A stretch of 64,000 nt of DNA from Myxococcales bacterium (GCA_016712525.1 JADJQX010000001.1:930001-994000), one strand, 5' to 3'. Counted from the first letter of the stretch, positions 25,854-35,413 are shown. The notes: a model not told the origin generated them from the letters alone. Program-made: numbers and translations.

Positions 25854-26534
25854 ATGCACCGTACTCTCGCTTGTCTCACGCTCGTCGTGTCGTCGCTCGG
25901 GCTCTCGTCGCTCGCCCACGCCGACGAGCTCCCCCCACCCTCTGAGCCGACGCCGGGGCCGGCGAGCGCCCCTGCCTCCGCGAGCCCCGCGCCCGAAGGA
26001 GCCGCAAAGGTAGCCACGGAGACGCCGAAGCCTTCACCGCGGCCGAGCCCGCCTCGTGCATCGGCCGTGTCCACCACCTCCGCCGAAGCCCCGGCGTCCA
26101 GCCCCGACGAGTACCAACCTCCCAAAGTGGTCGATTACTACGGAGGGCGTATCCCTCGAGACTCCGTGATCGAGACTCGGCCGCGGTATGCGCTGCTCGC
26201 GACGGGCATCGCGATGACGAGCAGCGCCTACTTCATCTCGCTCACGTATGCACTCTCCACGTGCGGCGCCAAGATGGAGTGCCGATCGGGGAGCGAGTGG
26301 CTCTATGCGCCGATCATCGGCCCCTTCATGGCCGCCGCGAAGGCGCCGACCACGGGTGGCATGGCGCTCGCGACGTTCGACGGCTTCGTGCAGGTCGGCG
26401 GGGTCGCGCTCGTAGCGGCGAGCCTCCTCTCGCAGAAGAAGGTCGTCGTCACGTACGGAAAGCCGAGCATCGAGGTCACTCCCATGGCCGTGGCCGGCGG
26501 CTCCGGCATCGGGATCACGCTCACCCACATGTGA
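25854..26534 (+). CDS. Secreted/membrane-associated protein, unknown function
   Basis: A 226-residue protein with a signal peptide (LACLTLVVSSLGLSSLAHA) cut at AHA-DE, then a Pro/Ala/Ser-rich linker, then a domain with two hydrophobic stretches (YALLATGIAMTSSAYFISLTYAL; VQVGGVALVAASLL) and a glycine-rich end. AAGGAG seven bases before the ATG fixes the start. Similar Pro-rich exported proteins are common in myxobacteria, but no function is known. Converges with the kelch-like gene (six bases between stops). Confidence 0.75.
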   Translation: MHRTLACLTLVVSSLGLSSLAHADELPPPSEPTPGPASAPASASPAPEGAAKVATETPKPSPRPSPPRASAVSTTSAEAPASSPDEYQPPKVVDYYGGRIPRDSVIETRPRYALLATGIAMTSSAYFISLTYALSTCGAKMECRSGSEWLYAPIIGPFMAAAKAPTTGGMALATFDGFVQVGGVALVAASLLSQKKVVVTYGKPSIEVTPMAVAGGSGIGITLTHM

Positions 26535-26540
26535 GGCAAG

Positions 26541-27677
26541 TCACTCGAAGGTGGCGATGTCGATCGTCGAGAAGGTCTTTCCGGCGCCGTTGATTCCACC
26601 GACCGAGTACATGCGCCCCGCGAAGAACGGCGTCTGGTGAACGTGCCCACGCGCCGCCTGGATCTTCGCGGGGAGGGCCTCGAACGTGATCTTTCCCGCG
26701 CCGTCGAAGCGTCCGCGGAGCACGTCGTTGCGGAAGGTCGTGCTGCCCTCGAGACCTCCCACGACGTAGAGCTCGTCGCCCACGAGCTCGGCGGCCGTCA
26801 CGCTGCGCGGGAGCGCCAGGGCCCCCGCGGGCTCCCACGCGAGCTTCCCATCGGTCGTGGGCTTCGCGCGGAGCACGTCGGCGAGCGACTCGTGCTTGCC
26901 GGCAGGGTCACCGCGAAGGCCCCCGAAGAGGTAAATGAAGCCACCGCGCTCGAAGACCATGCCGTGGCTCCGGTCGGCCGGGAGCGGGTCGAGCGCCTCC
27001 ATGGGGCCGGTCGTGCCGTCCGGGAGGATGCGCATGCGCGAGACCTCGGCGACGCTCACGCCGCCCTTCTGGCCCCGACCACCTGCGATATACACATAAT
27101 CGCCGACCGCGACGGCGTGCGTGTGCATCACGCCCACGGGGAGGTTCGGCCCCTTGGTCCACCCTTCGATGCGCCCGTCGGCGCCGAGCTTCGTCGTGTA
27201 GGTCGCGGCGCTGATCGAGGCGCCCGTCGTCCCGCCGACGAGGACGAGCACGTCACCCACGCGCACGAGCGAGTGCCCGGCGATCTTGAGGGGCAGCGAG
27301 CCTGCCTCCTCGAACGCCTCCAGCCCGCCATCGTCGCGGATCTTCGCGCGCACGACGTCCGAGAACTCGCCCTTCCACCCCGTGGTCCCCCCGGTCACGT
27401 AGAGGTACGGAGCTCCCCCGACGACGAAGACGTGTGTCGTGTGGTGGTCCCTCTGCGAGCCGAGGTCCACGTCGGAGCGCGCGAAGCCCACGAGCGATGC
27501 CGTACACACCGCGCCCTCGCGCCGAAGCCCCTTCGCGCACCCGGACGGAGCCGCACCGTCGCCCGCGTCGGCTCCGGAGACCGGTCCTTCCACGCCCGGA
27601 GATGGAGTCGCCGACGAGCACGCGGCAGAGAGCACGAGCGAGAGCCCAAGGAACGTCGACCGAAGCGAGGTGCGCAT
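26541..27677 (-). CDS. Kelch-like beta-propeller lipoprotein
   Basis: A 378-residue protein with a lipoprotein signal (SLVLSAACSSA, lipobox SAAC) and an Asp/Ala/Gly-rich linker. The rest is a series of about five blade repeats with VGG/YVxGG motifs: FVVGGAPYLYVTGGTTG, VLVLVGGTTG, YVYIAGGRGQKGG, YLFGGLRGD, LYVVGGLEGS and MYSVGGING, as in galactose-oxidase/kelch propellers. Probably a surface or periplasmic binding protein. No catalytic residues can be named. Confidence 0.82.
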   Translation of the reverse strand: MRTSLRSTFLGLSLVLSAACSSATPSPGVEGPVSGADAGDGAAPSGCAKGLRREGAVCTASLVGFARSDVDLGSQRDHHTTHVFVVGGAPYLYVTGGTTGWKGEFSDVVRAKIRDDGGLEAFEEAGSLPLKIAGHSLVRVGDVLVLVGGTTGASISAATYTTKLGADGRIEGWTKGPNLPVGVMHTHAVAVGDYVYIAGGRGQKGGVSVAEVSRMRILPDGTTGPMEALDPLPADRSHGMVFERGGFIYLFGGLRGDPAGKHESLADVLRAKPTTDGKLAWEPAGALALPRSVTAAELVGDELYVVGGLEGSTTFRNDVLRGRFDGAGKITFEALPAKIQAARGHVHQTPFFAGRMYSVGGINGAGKTFSTIDIATFE

Positions 27678-27862
27678 GCGCCGCGCGATAGCGAGCCGCG
27701 TGCCACACGCATCCTCATGAATTCTCGGCACTTTTGGAGAGTGTTCGTGCCCTCGGTGAGCGCACGCACACCTTCCCCGACAAGATCCTGACGGCACCGT
27801 GAGCCGCGCTGGCGCGCCACGAGAAGCGGGGTTCGCGCGGACGAGAAGCATCTTTCGCGCTG

Positions 27863-27900
27863 AAAAAAGCCCGGGACTTCGCGGAAGGGTCGGCCGGGCT
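27863..27900 (-). terminator. Rho-independent terminator-like hairpin, minus strand
   Basis: On the minus strand AGCCCGG and CCGGGCT form a 7-bp stem and are followed by TTTTTTC, a proper U tract. It lies in the gap between the divergent kelch-like gene and the phosphatidyltransferase gene, so it would stop antisense transcripts running left from the latter, not end a known gene. Confidence 0.55.
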
Positions 27901-27919
27901 CGGGTGTCGTCGCCACAAG

Positions 27920-28915
27920 ATGCCCGTCGAATACTCCGTCGAGGATCGCTCGATCCTCCTGCCCTGGTACAAGAAGGCCGTGGTCGACCCGGTGGTTCGC
28001 AGGCTGCCGGCGACCCTCCACCCGAACACGATCACGCACGCAGGACACCTCCTGAACCTGCTCGGGCTCGCCGCCGTGATCGCCGTTCATCCGCGCGGGC
28101 CGAGCGCCGTGTACCTGATCCCGGCGATCACGCTCCACCTCTACAACCTCTGCGACAACGCCGACGGCGCTCACGCGCGGCGCACCAAGCAGACCTCACC
28201 GCTCGGTGAGCTGCTCGATCACGGGCTCGATCTCCTCAACGTGGCCTACATCGCCGCGCTCTCGGCGCTCGCCATCGGCGCGAGCCCGCTCGGGAGCGTC
28301 GCGATGGTCGCCGCCGTGACGGGCGCGGCGGCCGCGGTGTACTGGGAGCAGGCCGAGACCGGCGTCTTCCAGCTCGGCCTCTTGAACCAAGTCGAGGCCA
28401 CGTTCGTGCTCTCGGGTGTGCTCGTCACCGCCGCGATCGTCGGGCCCGAGGCCATCGGCGCGGTGCACGTCGGCCCGATCGCGCTCCGCGACGGGGTGGC
28501 CTTCACCGTCGTGGTCGGAGCGATCGCCGGCGTCCTTCATGGGGGGCTGCGCGTGCACCGGCGACGCGGAAACCTCGCACCGTTCGTGACGCTCGTCGCC
28601 TTCGGGCTCACCGCGGTCCTGGCCGTGGCGACCTCGACGTTGGGGTGGCCAATCGGCGCCGCGCTGGCCGCGACGGGCTACGTCTTCTTGGGGATCCGAA
28701 GCCTCACGCTGCGCATGCGCGGGCGAAAGCCGCTCCGCGAGACCGGGGTGCTCGTGCTCGTCGCCGTGCTCGGCGCGTGCATCGTGTGGGGCAAAACGGG
28801 GGCCGACGTCGCCCGAGTCGCGTCCGTGGCGAGCGTCGCCGGGGCCCTCGCGCTGCTCGCCCTCTCCCTCGTCCACGCACGACGAGGCCTCGCCGCCGCC
28901 ACCGGGCGGAGCTGA
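27920..28915 (+). CDS. CDP-alcohol phosphatidyltransferase-family membrane enzyme
   Basis: A 331-residue membrane protein with about nine hydrophobic helices. The full family motif is present: D79, D82, G83, A86, R87, G96, D100 and D104 in CDNADGAHARR ... GELLDHGLD, which binds the metal and CDP head group. Such enzymes join CDP-activated alcohols to diacylglycerol or inositol; this longer form, with 200 residues after the motif, is like the ethanolamine/choline phosphotransferase group. Substrate not assigned. Confidence 0.88.
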   Translation: MPVEYSVEDRSILLPWYKKAVVDPVVRRLPATLHPNTITHAGHLLNLLGLAAVIAVHPRGPSAVYLIPAITLHLYNLCDNADGAHARRTKQTSPLGELLDHGLDLLNVAYIAALSALAIGASPLGSVAMVAAVTGAAAAVYWEQAETGVFQLGLLNQVEATFVLSGVLVTAAIVGPEAIGAVHVGPIALRDGVAFTVVVGAIAGVLHGGLRVHRRRGNLAPFVTLVAFGLTAVLAVATSTLGWPIGAALAATGYVFLGIRSLTLRMRGRKPLRETGVLVLVAVLGACIVWGKTGADVARVASVASVAGALALLALSLVHARRGLAAATGRS

Positions 28916-28924
28916 CGGGCTAGC

Positions 28925-29260
28925 TCACTTCACGAAGTCGACGCGCCGAATCTTTCCGTCCGAAATCGTGTAGATCGCAGCGACCTCGAACGGGGTCGCG
29001 GACGGGCTCCGGGAGACGCGCTCGTGGTCGATGACCACGTTCCCGATCGTGATCCGGTTCACGAGCACCGCTTTGTTCTCGGGGAACTCGGCGAAGACTT
29101 TGGCGTAGCGCGCGCGGTAGGCCTCGATCCCCTCGATCGTCACCGCGCCGTTCAAGTCGGCCACCCTCACGTCGTCGCCGAAGTACGCAACGTGAGCGTC
29201 GAGGTCTTGGGCGTTGTAGGCGTCGAGCTGGGCTTGGGCGACTTCGGTCGGGGTCTTCAT
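28925..29260 (-). CDS. SnoaL/NTF2-like small protein
   Basis: A 111-residue NTF2-fold protein of the nuclear transport factor 2/SnoaL type: AQLDAYNAQDLDAHVAYFGDDVRVADL at the start, EAYRARYAKVFAEFPENKAVLVNR in the middle, and a strand pair VAAIYTISDGKIRRVDFVK at the end, as in steroid-isomerase-like limonene-epoxide-hydrolase relatives. Catalytic residues are not obvious, so the activity is unknown. Ends 46 bases before the methyltransferase gene in the same direction. Confidence 0.82.
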   Translation of the reverse strand: MKTPTEVAQAQLDAYNAQDLDAHVAYFGDDVRVADLNGAVTIEGIEAYRARYAKVFAEFPENKAVLVNRITIGNVVIDHERVSRSPSATPFEVAAIYTISDGKIRRVDFVK

Positions 29261-29306
29261 CACGCCATCCTCGCACGGCCGAGCGAGGAGGGCGTGCAAA
29301 CGCCGC

Positions 29307-30146
29307 TCAGGCCACCTCGGCGGCCATGGCGTGGTACACGAGCCCGTAGAGAAAATCCCCCGTGGCGCTCGCGCTCTCGAGCTCCGAGACGATCGCGAGA
29401 GCGCGCCCCGCGTCGATCCTCCCGGCAGCGAGGGCCTCGTCGGCCGCGCGCGAGATCAAGTCCCGTAGGTATGGCCCGAACACGGTCGATTGCCAAAGAT
29501 GTGACCGCACGGGAAGTGGCCGATATCCGGCCTCGCGCATGAGCCTGCGGAGACGTAGCGGCACGAACGCGAGCGAACGCTCCCCCGTTCGCACGAAGAG
29601 CTCGCGCACCTCGGAGTACCTCTCGTGGTGCAGGCTCACGGTCTGGAGATCTTGCTCCACGAAGAGGAGCCTCCCCCGCGGAGCGAGCACGGCGCGCAGC
29701 TTCGTGAGCAGGGAGAGGAGCGTCGCGTCGTCGAGGTAGGGCACCATGACGGACGACACGACGAGGTCGTGCGGGCCCTCCACCCCAGCGGGAATCGCCT
29801 CTTCGACGGCCCACCGAGCGAACGTGAGCCGCTCTCGACCCGGCGCGAGGGCAGCCAGCCGCTCCGCCACACGGAGCATCACGTCGCTCTTGTCGGTCGC
29901 GACCACACGCGTGCCGTCCCGCGCCGCGACGATGCGACGGGCGAGCGCGCCCGGCCCCGCCCCGAGCTCGAGCACGGACCGCGGGGAGGGCTCGAGGTAG
30001 GGGGCCACGAGCGCCTCGAAGAGCCCTTGGGAAGCCGGCTCGAGCGCGCGCGCCTCCATACGTGCCGCGGCCCGCTCGCCCTCCCCGGAGGCGTCGAGCC
30101 GAGCGTAGTCGTACGTGCCGCTCACCTTCTCGATCGTTCCGTGCAT
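29307..30146 (-). CDS. SAM-dependent class I methyltransferase
   Basis: A 279-residue protein. SAM motif I is VLELGAGPGALARR, motif II region VVATDKSDVMLRVAERLA, followed by DLVVSSVMVPYLDDATLL and LAPRGRLLFVEQD, the order seen in ubiquinone/menaquinone-type and lipid methyltransferases. Substrate unknown. The start was taken at the ATG (MHGTIEKVSGTYDYARLD) since the upstream frame has no similarity. Confidence 0.85.
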   Translation of the reverse strand: MHGTIEKVSGTYDYARLDASGEGERAAARMEARALEPASQGLFEALVAPYLEPSPRSVLELGAGPGALARRIVAARDGTRVVATDKSDVMLRVAERLAALAPGRERLTFARWAVEEAIPAGVEGPHDLVVSSVMVPYLDDATLLSLLTKLRAVLAPRGRLLFVEQDLQTVSLHHERYSEVRELFVRTGERSLAFVPLRLRRLMREAGYRPLPVRSHLWQSTVFGPYLRDLISRAADEALAAGRIDAGRALAIVSELESASATGDFLYGLVYHAMAAEVA

Positions 30147-30343
30147 GCGGCCGAGGTAGGGCCACGGTCGGTGTACGGCCAGCGGCAAACGTCGTGGGCC
30201 CCGCATACATTCACCGACAAATGCCAAAATACCCGCGACGGAGACCGGGACGTCATCCCAACCTTGGCGCGCACGTCCCCCGCCAGCGCAACGCGTCAAT
30301 TCTGGACATTGGCGCTCCCCGGAGACCGCGCTACGGTCCGCTC

Positions 30344-31513
30344 ATGACCTCGCAGGGAGGAGTGTCGTGGCGCACATGGCGCGCGGGTGCGCTCGCGCTC
30401 GCGCTCGTCGCGTGCAGCTCCAAAGGCACGGAGACGCCCGACCCGAGCGACGCGGGCGGCCCGCCGCAGATGGCCGTCCCCAAGGGCTCCTGGCTCGATT
30501 TCCCGGTCGAGGGGGAGGGCCCGTACAACGTCGGTCATCGCACCGTCGAGATCACGTACACCCCGCCGGGCGGCGCGCCCCCGCGAACGATTCCCATCGA
30601 GCTCTGGTACCCCACGCTCGACACCGAGGGGGAGACGTCGACCTACGGCGGGCTGCTCAAGGACGCGACGTCGTTCGAAGGCGCGAGCACGGCGGCTCCG
30701 CTCGACGGAAAGGCCTTCCCCGTCCACGTGTACTCGCACGGCTCTTCGGGGTTCGCGGGTACGGCGTGGCGCACGTCGCGCACGTTCGCCTCTCACGGAT
30801 GGGTCGTCGCCGCCCCGAACCACGTGGGCAATCTCCTGCGCGACGGCACGGGGAAGAGGCCTCTCGCCATCTCGTACCTTCGCTCGACCGACGTGAGCGC
30901 CACGCTCGACGCCCTCGAGAAGCTCCCGAGCGAGGACCCTCTCGCGGGCAAGCTGCGCACGTCGCGTGTGCTGCTCTCCGGGCACAGCTTCGGGGCGTTC
31001 ACCGCGCTCGCCTCGGTCGGTGTGACGTTCGACGCGAAGGTGCTCGAGGCCCGCTGCGCCTCGGGGGAGTTCTCGGTGCCCTGCAAGCCCGAGGAGATCG
31101 CCGTGTTCACGAAAGGCCTCGGTGATCCACGCGTCGCGGCCGCCGTCCCCATGGCGGGGACCCCGAGCGACTCGGTCTCCGACTACGGCGCCGCCAAGGC
31201 CCCCGTGATGCTCATGAGCGGCACGCTCGACGTGAGCTCGGGGCCCATTTTCGAGCGCGCGAACGGCGTCGACGTGACCTGGCTCGAGCTCACCGGCGGG
31301 TGCCACGAGGTGTTCGCCCTCGGGGGCTGCAAGGAGCTCGACGAGACGCGCGGGTACCGCATCGTCGCCACGTACCTCCTCGCGTTCGGGCGCAGGCTCG
31401 TGCTCGGAGACGCGAGTGAAAACACCCAATCCATCGTCACGGGTCAAAAACCCGTCGACGCGGTCGTTCGGTATCACCACAAGGGCCCCACGTCGCCTCC
31501 GGGCGGGCCATAA
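30344..31513 (+). CDS. Secreted alpha/beta hydrolase (PAF-acetylhydrolase/DLH type)
   Basis: A 389-residue lipoprotein (signal ALALALVACSS). The hydrolase fold is visible: HRTVEITYTPPGG and IPIELWYPTLD strands, FPVHVYSHGSSGFAGT (oxyanion region), nucleophile elbow VLLSGHSFGAFTALASVG (Ser in GHSFG), an acid-loop strand APVMLMSGTLDVSSG and a His in GGCHEVFAL. This is the layout of platelet-activating-factor acetylhydrolase-like and dienelactone-hydrolase proteins. Substrate unknown. It is followed closely by the DUF1592 gene. Confidence 0.83.
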   Translation: MTSQGGVSWRTWRAGALALALVACSSKGTETPDPSDAGGPPQMAVPKGSWLDFPVEGEGPYNVGHRTVEITYTPPGGAPPRTIPIELWYPTLDTEGETSTYGGLLKDATSFEGASTAAPLDGKAFPVHVYSHGSSGFAGTAWRTSRTFASHGWVVAAPNHVGNLLRDGTGKRPLAISYLRSTDVSATLDALEKLPSEDPLAGKLRTSRVLLSGHSFGAFTALASVGVTFDAKVLEARCASGEFSVPCKPEEIAVFTKGLGDPRVAAAVPMAGTPSDSVSDYGAAKAPVMLMSGTLDVSSGPIFERANGVDVTWLELTGGCHEVFALGGCKELDETRGYRIVATYLLAFGRRLVLGDASENTQSIVTGQKPVDAVVRYHHKGPTSPPGGP

Positions 31514-31526
31514 CCGAGGTTTGCTC

Positions 31527-33173
31527 GTGCGCGCGAAAACCATCTCCACGTCGTCCCTGGCGCTGGTGCTCACCGCGGCCCTCGGGCTCGGGTCCTGCAA
31601 GAGCGACACCCCCGAGGCGCCCCCGGCTCCGCTCGAGACGGGCCCTGCCGGCCCGGCCACCCCCTTCCCCGGGGGAGCGCAGCGCCTCACGAGGCTCCAC
31701 TACCAAAATGCCATTCGGGACATCTTCGGTCCCGAGATCGTCGTGCCCACCGCGCTCGAGCCCGATCTCGCCGTCGAGGGGTTCGAGTCGGTCGGGGCGA
31801 CCGGGAGCACGGTGTCCGCGCGGGGGATCGAGCAATACGAGGCCGCCGCCCAAGCGATCGCCAAACAGGTGACGGGAGATCCGAAGCTCTTCGCTCGCGT
31901 GGCGACGTGCGCTCCGAAGGGCCCCGACGACGTCGCCTGCGCGCGCGCCATGCTCGCGAGGCTCGGAGAGAGAGCCTACCGGCGGCCCCTCACGGAGCCC
32001 GAGCTCGTCAAGCTCATCGGCGCGGTGGGCTCGGCGGCCAAGACGCTCGGCTCGTTCGAAAAGGGCGCGTTCTACGGCATTTCGGCCATTCTCCAGTCGC
32101 CTTACTTTCTATACAGGCCTGTTGTGGGCGAGCCGGATCCCGAGAACCCCGGCAAGCTCCGCTACACGCCGTTCGAGCTCGCGAGCCGGCTCTCGTTCTT
32201 CTTGTGGAACACCATCCCCGACGATGCGCTCCTCGAGGCCGCCAAGACGGGCAAGCTCTCGACCCACGACGACGTGGCGATTCAGGTCACCCGCATGCTG
32301 GCCTCGCCCAAGGCGCGCGAAGGCCTTCGGAGCTTCGTCCGTGAGTGGCTGAGGCTCGGTGACCTCGACCTCCTCCAGAAGGACACCAAAATCTTCACCA
32401 CGTACTCGTCGGACCTCGGCGCCATGGCGCGCGAGGAGACGCTGCGCATGTTCGAGGACATCGCGTTCGATCGCGACACCGACGCGCGCGACATCATGAC
32501 GACGCGGCGCACGTTCGTCACCCCGAAGCTCGCGTCGATGTACCAAGTGCCGGCTCCCTCGGCGACGGGCTTCGCTCCCGTGGAGCTGCCCGAAAAACCG
32601 GCGCGGCGCGGGCTTCTCGGCCAAATCTCCTTTCTTTCGCTCTATTCGCATCCGACGTCGACGAGCGCCACGCTGCGCGGCAAGTTCGTCCGCGAGAAGC
32701 TCCTCTGCGCCATCATCCCGCCGCCCCCGGTCAACCTGAATACGGCCCTCCCCGAGCCCACCGAGTCGGCCAAGACGCTGCGGGAGCGCGTGAAGATCCA
32801 CTTCGCCGAGCCGAGCTGCGCGGCGTGCCACTCGGCCATGGACCCCATCGGCCTCGGGCTCGAGCAGTTCGACGGCATCGGGAAGTTTCGCACCAAAGAG
32901 AACGGCGTCGTCATCGATCCGAGCGGCGAGCTCGACGGAAAGGCCTTCGCGGACGCGGCCTCCCTCGGCCAAGCCATCCACGACGATCCGGCCTTCCCCG
33001 CGTGCATCACGCGGAAGATGTTCGTGTACGCGACCGGCTCGAGCCCGAGCCCCGACCTCGTCCCCACGACGGACGCCCTGAACGAGCGGTTCGTGGCCTC
33101 GGGCTACAAGCTCAAGGTGCTCATGGCCACCATCGCCCAGAGCCGCGCCTTCCGCGCGTTCGTGCCCCACTGA
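31527..33173 (+). CDS. DUF1592-family secreted cytochrome-like protein (PSD3/5/4/2 + PSCyt3)
   Basis: A 548-residue lipoprotein (LTAALGLGSCKSD). Domain signatures appear in the usual order: LTRLHYQNAIRDIFG (PSD3/DUF1587), AYRRPLTEPELVKLI (DUF1595), YTPFELASRLSFFLWNTIPDD (DUF1592), RRGLLGQISFLSLYSHPTST (DUF1588) and LGQAIHDDPAFPACITRKMFVYAT (DUF1585). A heme-binding CAACH is at about 431-435. These proteins occur in Planctomycetes and myxobacteria, usually beside a DUF1552 protein, and are thought to act in an extracytoplasmic redox or polymer-degrading process. Start GTG at 31527 (TTG at 31521 is possible). Confidence 0.88.
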   Translation: MRAKTISTSSLALVLTAALGLGSCKSDTPEAPPAPLETGPAGPATPFPGGAQRLTRLHYQNAIRDIFGPEIVVPTALEPDLAVEGFESVGATGSTVSARGIEQYEAAAQAIAKQVTGDPKLFARVATCAPKGPDDVACARAMLARLGERAYRRPLTEPELVKLIGAVGSAAKTLGSFEKGAFYGISAILQSPYFLYRPVVGEPDPENPGKLRYTPFELASRLSFFLWNTIPDDALLEAAKTGKLSTHDDVAIQVTRMLASPKAREGLRSFVREWLRLGDLDLLQKDTKIFTTYSSDLGAMAREETLRMFEDIAFDRDTDARDIMTTRRTFVTPKLASMYQVPAPSATGFAPVELPEKPARRGLLGQISFLSLYSHPTSTSATLRGKFVREKLLCAIIPPPPVNLNTALPEPTESAKTLRERVKIHFAEPSCAACHSAMDPIGLGLEQFDGIGKFRTKENGVVIDPSGELDGKAFADAASLGQAIHDDPAFPACITRKMFVYATGSSPSPDLVPTTDALNERFVASGYKLKVLMATIAQSRAFRAFVPH

Positions 33174-33180
33174 GGATCCC

Positions 33181-34497
33181 ATGAAGAAGCGATTCGACCG
33201 ACGTACCGTGCTTCGTGGCGTAGTGGCCGGGGGCCTCGTCACCCTGGGGCTCCCCTTCCTCGAGATCTTCCGCGGAGAGCGCGAGGCCAAGGCCGCCCCC
33301 GACGCCCTCCCCAAGCGCTTCGGCATGTTCTTCTGGGGCAACGGGGTGTTGCCCGACCTGTGGGTGCCCAAGGCGACAGGTGCGAACTACACACTTTCGC
33401 CCACCCTCGAGGCGCTCGCGCCGCACAAGGCCAAGCTGTCCGTCGTGTCGGGCATGAAGGTGCCTATCGTGAACGCCGTACCGCACCTCTCGGGACCGGT
33501 GGGCTTCTTCACGGGCTCTCCGGGCGCCAAACACGATCCTGGCGCCTTCGCGGCGCCCACCATCGATCAGGTGATCGCCAACGTCGTCGGGCAAGATTCC
33601 CGATTTCGTTCACTCGAGGTGGCCGTGCAACCCGGCACGACGGGCCTCTCGCACAACGGACCGAACAGCCCGAACCCGGCCGAGAGCTCGCCGGCGGCGC
33701 TCTTTCAACGTGTGTTCGGCCCCGAGTTCGTGAAGCCGGGGAGCAACGCGGCGCCGAGCCCGACGCTCGCGCTCCGCAAGAGCGTGCTCGACGCCGTGAC
33801 CGACGACACGAAGCGCCTCCGGGAGACGTTGGGCGCGACCGACAAGGCCCGCCTCGAGCGGCACCTCGACGGTGTCCGCTCCCTCGAGCTCCGCATTCGC
33901 AAGCTCCAAGAGTCGCCGCCGAACCTCGCCGCGTGCAACGTACCCACGGCCCCCAAAGACGACTACCCGAGCGAGGCGGGGCGCGTGCCCATGTCCGAGA
34001 TCTCCCGCGCGATGGTCGACACGCTGGCCATGGCCCTCGCGTGCGATCAGACCCGGGTCTTTAGCTTTTGGTTTTCGCACCCGGTGAACAACACGCTCTT
34101 CCCCGGGGCCCCGTCGGGCCACCACCAGCTCACCCACGACGAGCCCGGGGCTCAACCGGAAGTCGCGAAAATCCTTCAACAAATCATGGGTGAGCTCGCC
34201 TACATGCTCAAGGCCTTCGACGCCATCCCGGAGGGCGACGGCACGCTGCTCGACCACGTCGCCCTGCTCGCCACCTCGGACTGCAACTACGGGCGCCAGC
34301 ACACGCTCGACGACTACCCGATCCTCTTGGCGGGCTCGTGCAACGGGGCGCTCAAGACGGGCGCGCACCACCGCGCGGCAGGCGACAGCACGAGCAAGCT
34401 CGCCCTCACGCTCTGCCGGGCCATGGGCCTCGACCTCGGCGCGTTCGGGACGGGAGAGGGCCAAGCGACCGTAGGCTTCTCTCCCGTCGAGGCATGA
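33181..34497 (+). CDS. DUF1552-family exported protein
   Basis: A 438-residue protein beginning KKRFDRRTVLRGVVAGG, a twin-arginine-like export signal. The body is the DUF1552 family: LPKRFGMFFWGNGVLPDLWVP, LEALAPHKAKLSVVSGMKV, LSGPVGFFTG, FSFWFSHPVNNTLFPG and LLATSDCNYGRQHTLDDYP. It is the standard partner of DUF1592 proteins (seven bases between the genes). Function unproven; the fold resembles sulfatase/alkaline-phosphatase relatives (DUF1501-like). Confidence 0.88.
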   Translation: MKKRFDRRTVLRGVVAGGLVTLGLPFLEIFRGEREAKAAPDALPKRFGMFFWGNGVLPDLWVPKATGANYTLSPTLEALAPHKAKLSVVSGMKVPIVNAVPHLSGPVGFFTGSPGAKHDPGAFAAPTIDQVIANVVGQDSRFRSLEVAVQPGTTGLSHNGPNSPNPAESSPAALFQRVFGPEFVKPGSNAAPSPTLALRKSVLDAVTDDTKRLRETLGATDKARLERHLDGVRSLELRIRKLQESPPNLAACNVPTAPKDDYPSEAGRVPMSEISRAMVDTLAMALACDQTRVFSFWFSHPVNNTLFPGAPSGHHQLTHDEPGAQPEVAKILQQIMGELAYMLKAFDAIPEGDGTLLDHVALLATSDCNYGRQHTLDDYPILLAGSCNGALKTGAHHRAAGDSTSKLALTLCRAMGLDLGAFGTGEGQATVGFSPVEA

Positions 34498-35372
34498 CGA
34501 TGAAGCTCTCTTCGTGGCTCGCCCCCTTGGCCCTCGGCGCCGCGCTCGTGACTGCGGCGCCCGGCTGCACGACGTCCGACGGCGACGATGCCTCCTGCGC
34601 CCCGGGCCCGACACAGACGTACGTGATTACGGCCTTGGGCTTCACGCGCGAGGGCCCGAAAGGGGTAGTCGCGGGCTTCGATCTCGACGGCCGCGTGAGC
34701 CCCGTCGACGAGCAGGCCTCGTGCGGAAAGGCCGATTTGACCGCGCCCGACGGCACCCCCGGGATCGACAATCAGCTCGCGCTGCTCGTCCCCGACATCG
34801 AGAAGCTCGTGGGCAACGCCATCGACGGCATCATTCAAGGTGCCATCAACGACGGCCGCCTGCTCATCGCGTTCGACCTCAAGAACGTGAATGATACACG
34901 CGACGATCGCTGCGTCGACATGGAGGTGAAGCTCCTCGACGGCAAACCCAGCCTCGGGACCGACGGGGTCGTCGAGGCCTACCAGACGTTCGACGCGCGA
35001 AAACAAGGCCAGATCTTGTCGCCCGCGGCGGGCGGAGCCATCACGAATGGCACCTTCAAGATCGGCCCTTTCCCGCTACGTATCCCGATCGCCATCTTCG
35101 ACGTGGCCTTCACCATCTACCTCCGCGACGCCTTCGTCCGTTTCACCATCGACGACGAAGGCAACGCCGAAGGGGTGCTCGGAGGCGGGGTGTCGATCGA
35201 AGAGATCGCCGAGGGTGTGCGGACGGGTGCCGGCGTGGAGCGCCTCATCCCGCAAATTCGGCTCGTCGGGCGCGCGGCCGCCGACCTCGCGCGCGACGAG
35301 GAGGGCACGTGCCAGCTCGTCTCCGCCGCGCTCTCGTTCAAGGCAAGGCCCGCCTTCGTGCGGAATCCCTGA
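34494..35372 (+). CDS. Lipoprotein of DUF1592/DUF1552 operon, unknown
   Basis: A 292-residue lipoprotein: the signal AALVTAAPGCTTSDGDD gives a mature Cys after residue 22-24. The mature domain has repeated beta strands (TYVITALGFTREGPKG; LLIAFDLKNVNDT) and an amphipathic VGNAIDGIIQGAINDGR helix. ATG overlaps the DUF1552 stop (ATGA), which gives translational coupling, so it is the third member of that operon. No family recognised. Confidence 0.78.
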   Translation: MTMKLSSWLAPLALGAALVTAAPGCTTSDGDDASCAPGPTQTYVITALGFTREGPKGVVAGFDLDGRVSPVDEQASCGKADLTAPDGTPGIDNQLALLVPDIEKLVGNAIDGIIQGAINDGRLLIAFDLKNVNDTRDDRCVDMEVKLLDGKPSLGTDGVVEAYQTFDARKQGQILSPAAGGAITNGTFKIGPFPLRIPIAIFDVAFTIYLRDAFVRFTIDDEGNAEGVLGGGVSIEEIAEGVRTGAGVERLIPQIRLVGRAAADLARDEEGTCQLVSAALSFKARPAFVRNP

Positions 35373-35391
35373 GGGTCCCACGCCGGCCCCA

Positions 35392-35413
35392 CCTCTCCGC
35401 GCGGTCGGAGAGG
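35392..35413. terminator. Hairpin between convergent genes
   Basis: CCTCTCCG and CGGAGAGG form a perfect 8-bp stem with a 6-base loop, in the 57-bp gap between convergent stops at 35372 and 35430. No U tract on either side; it could act as a two-way terminator or RNA end barrier. Confidence 0.5.
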
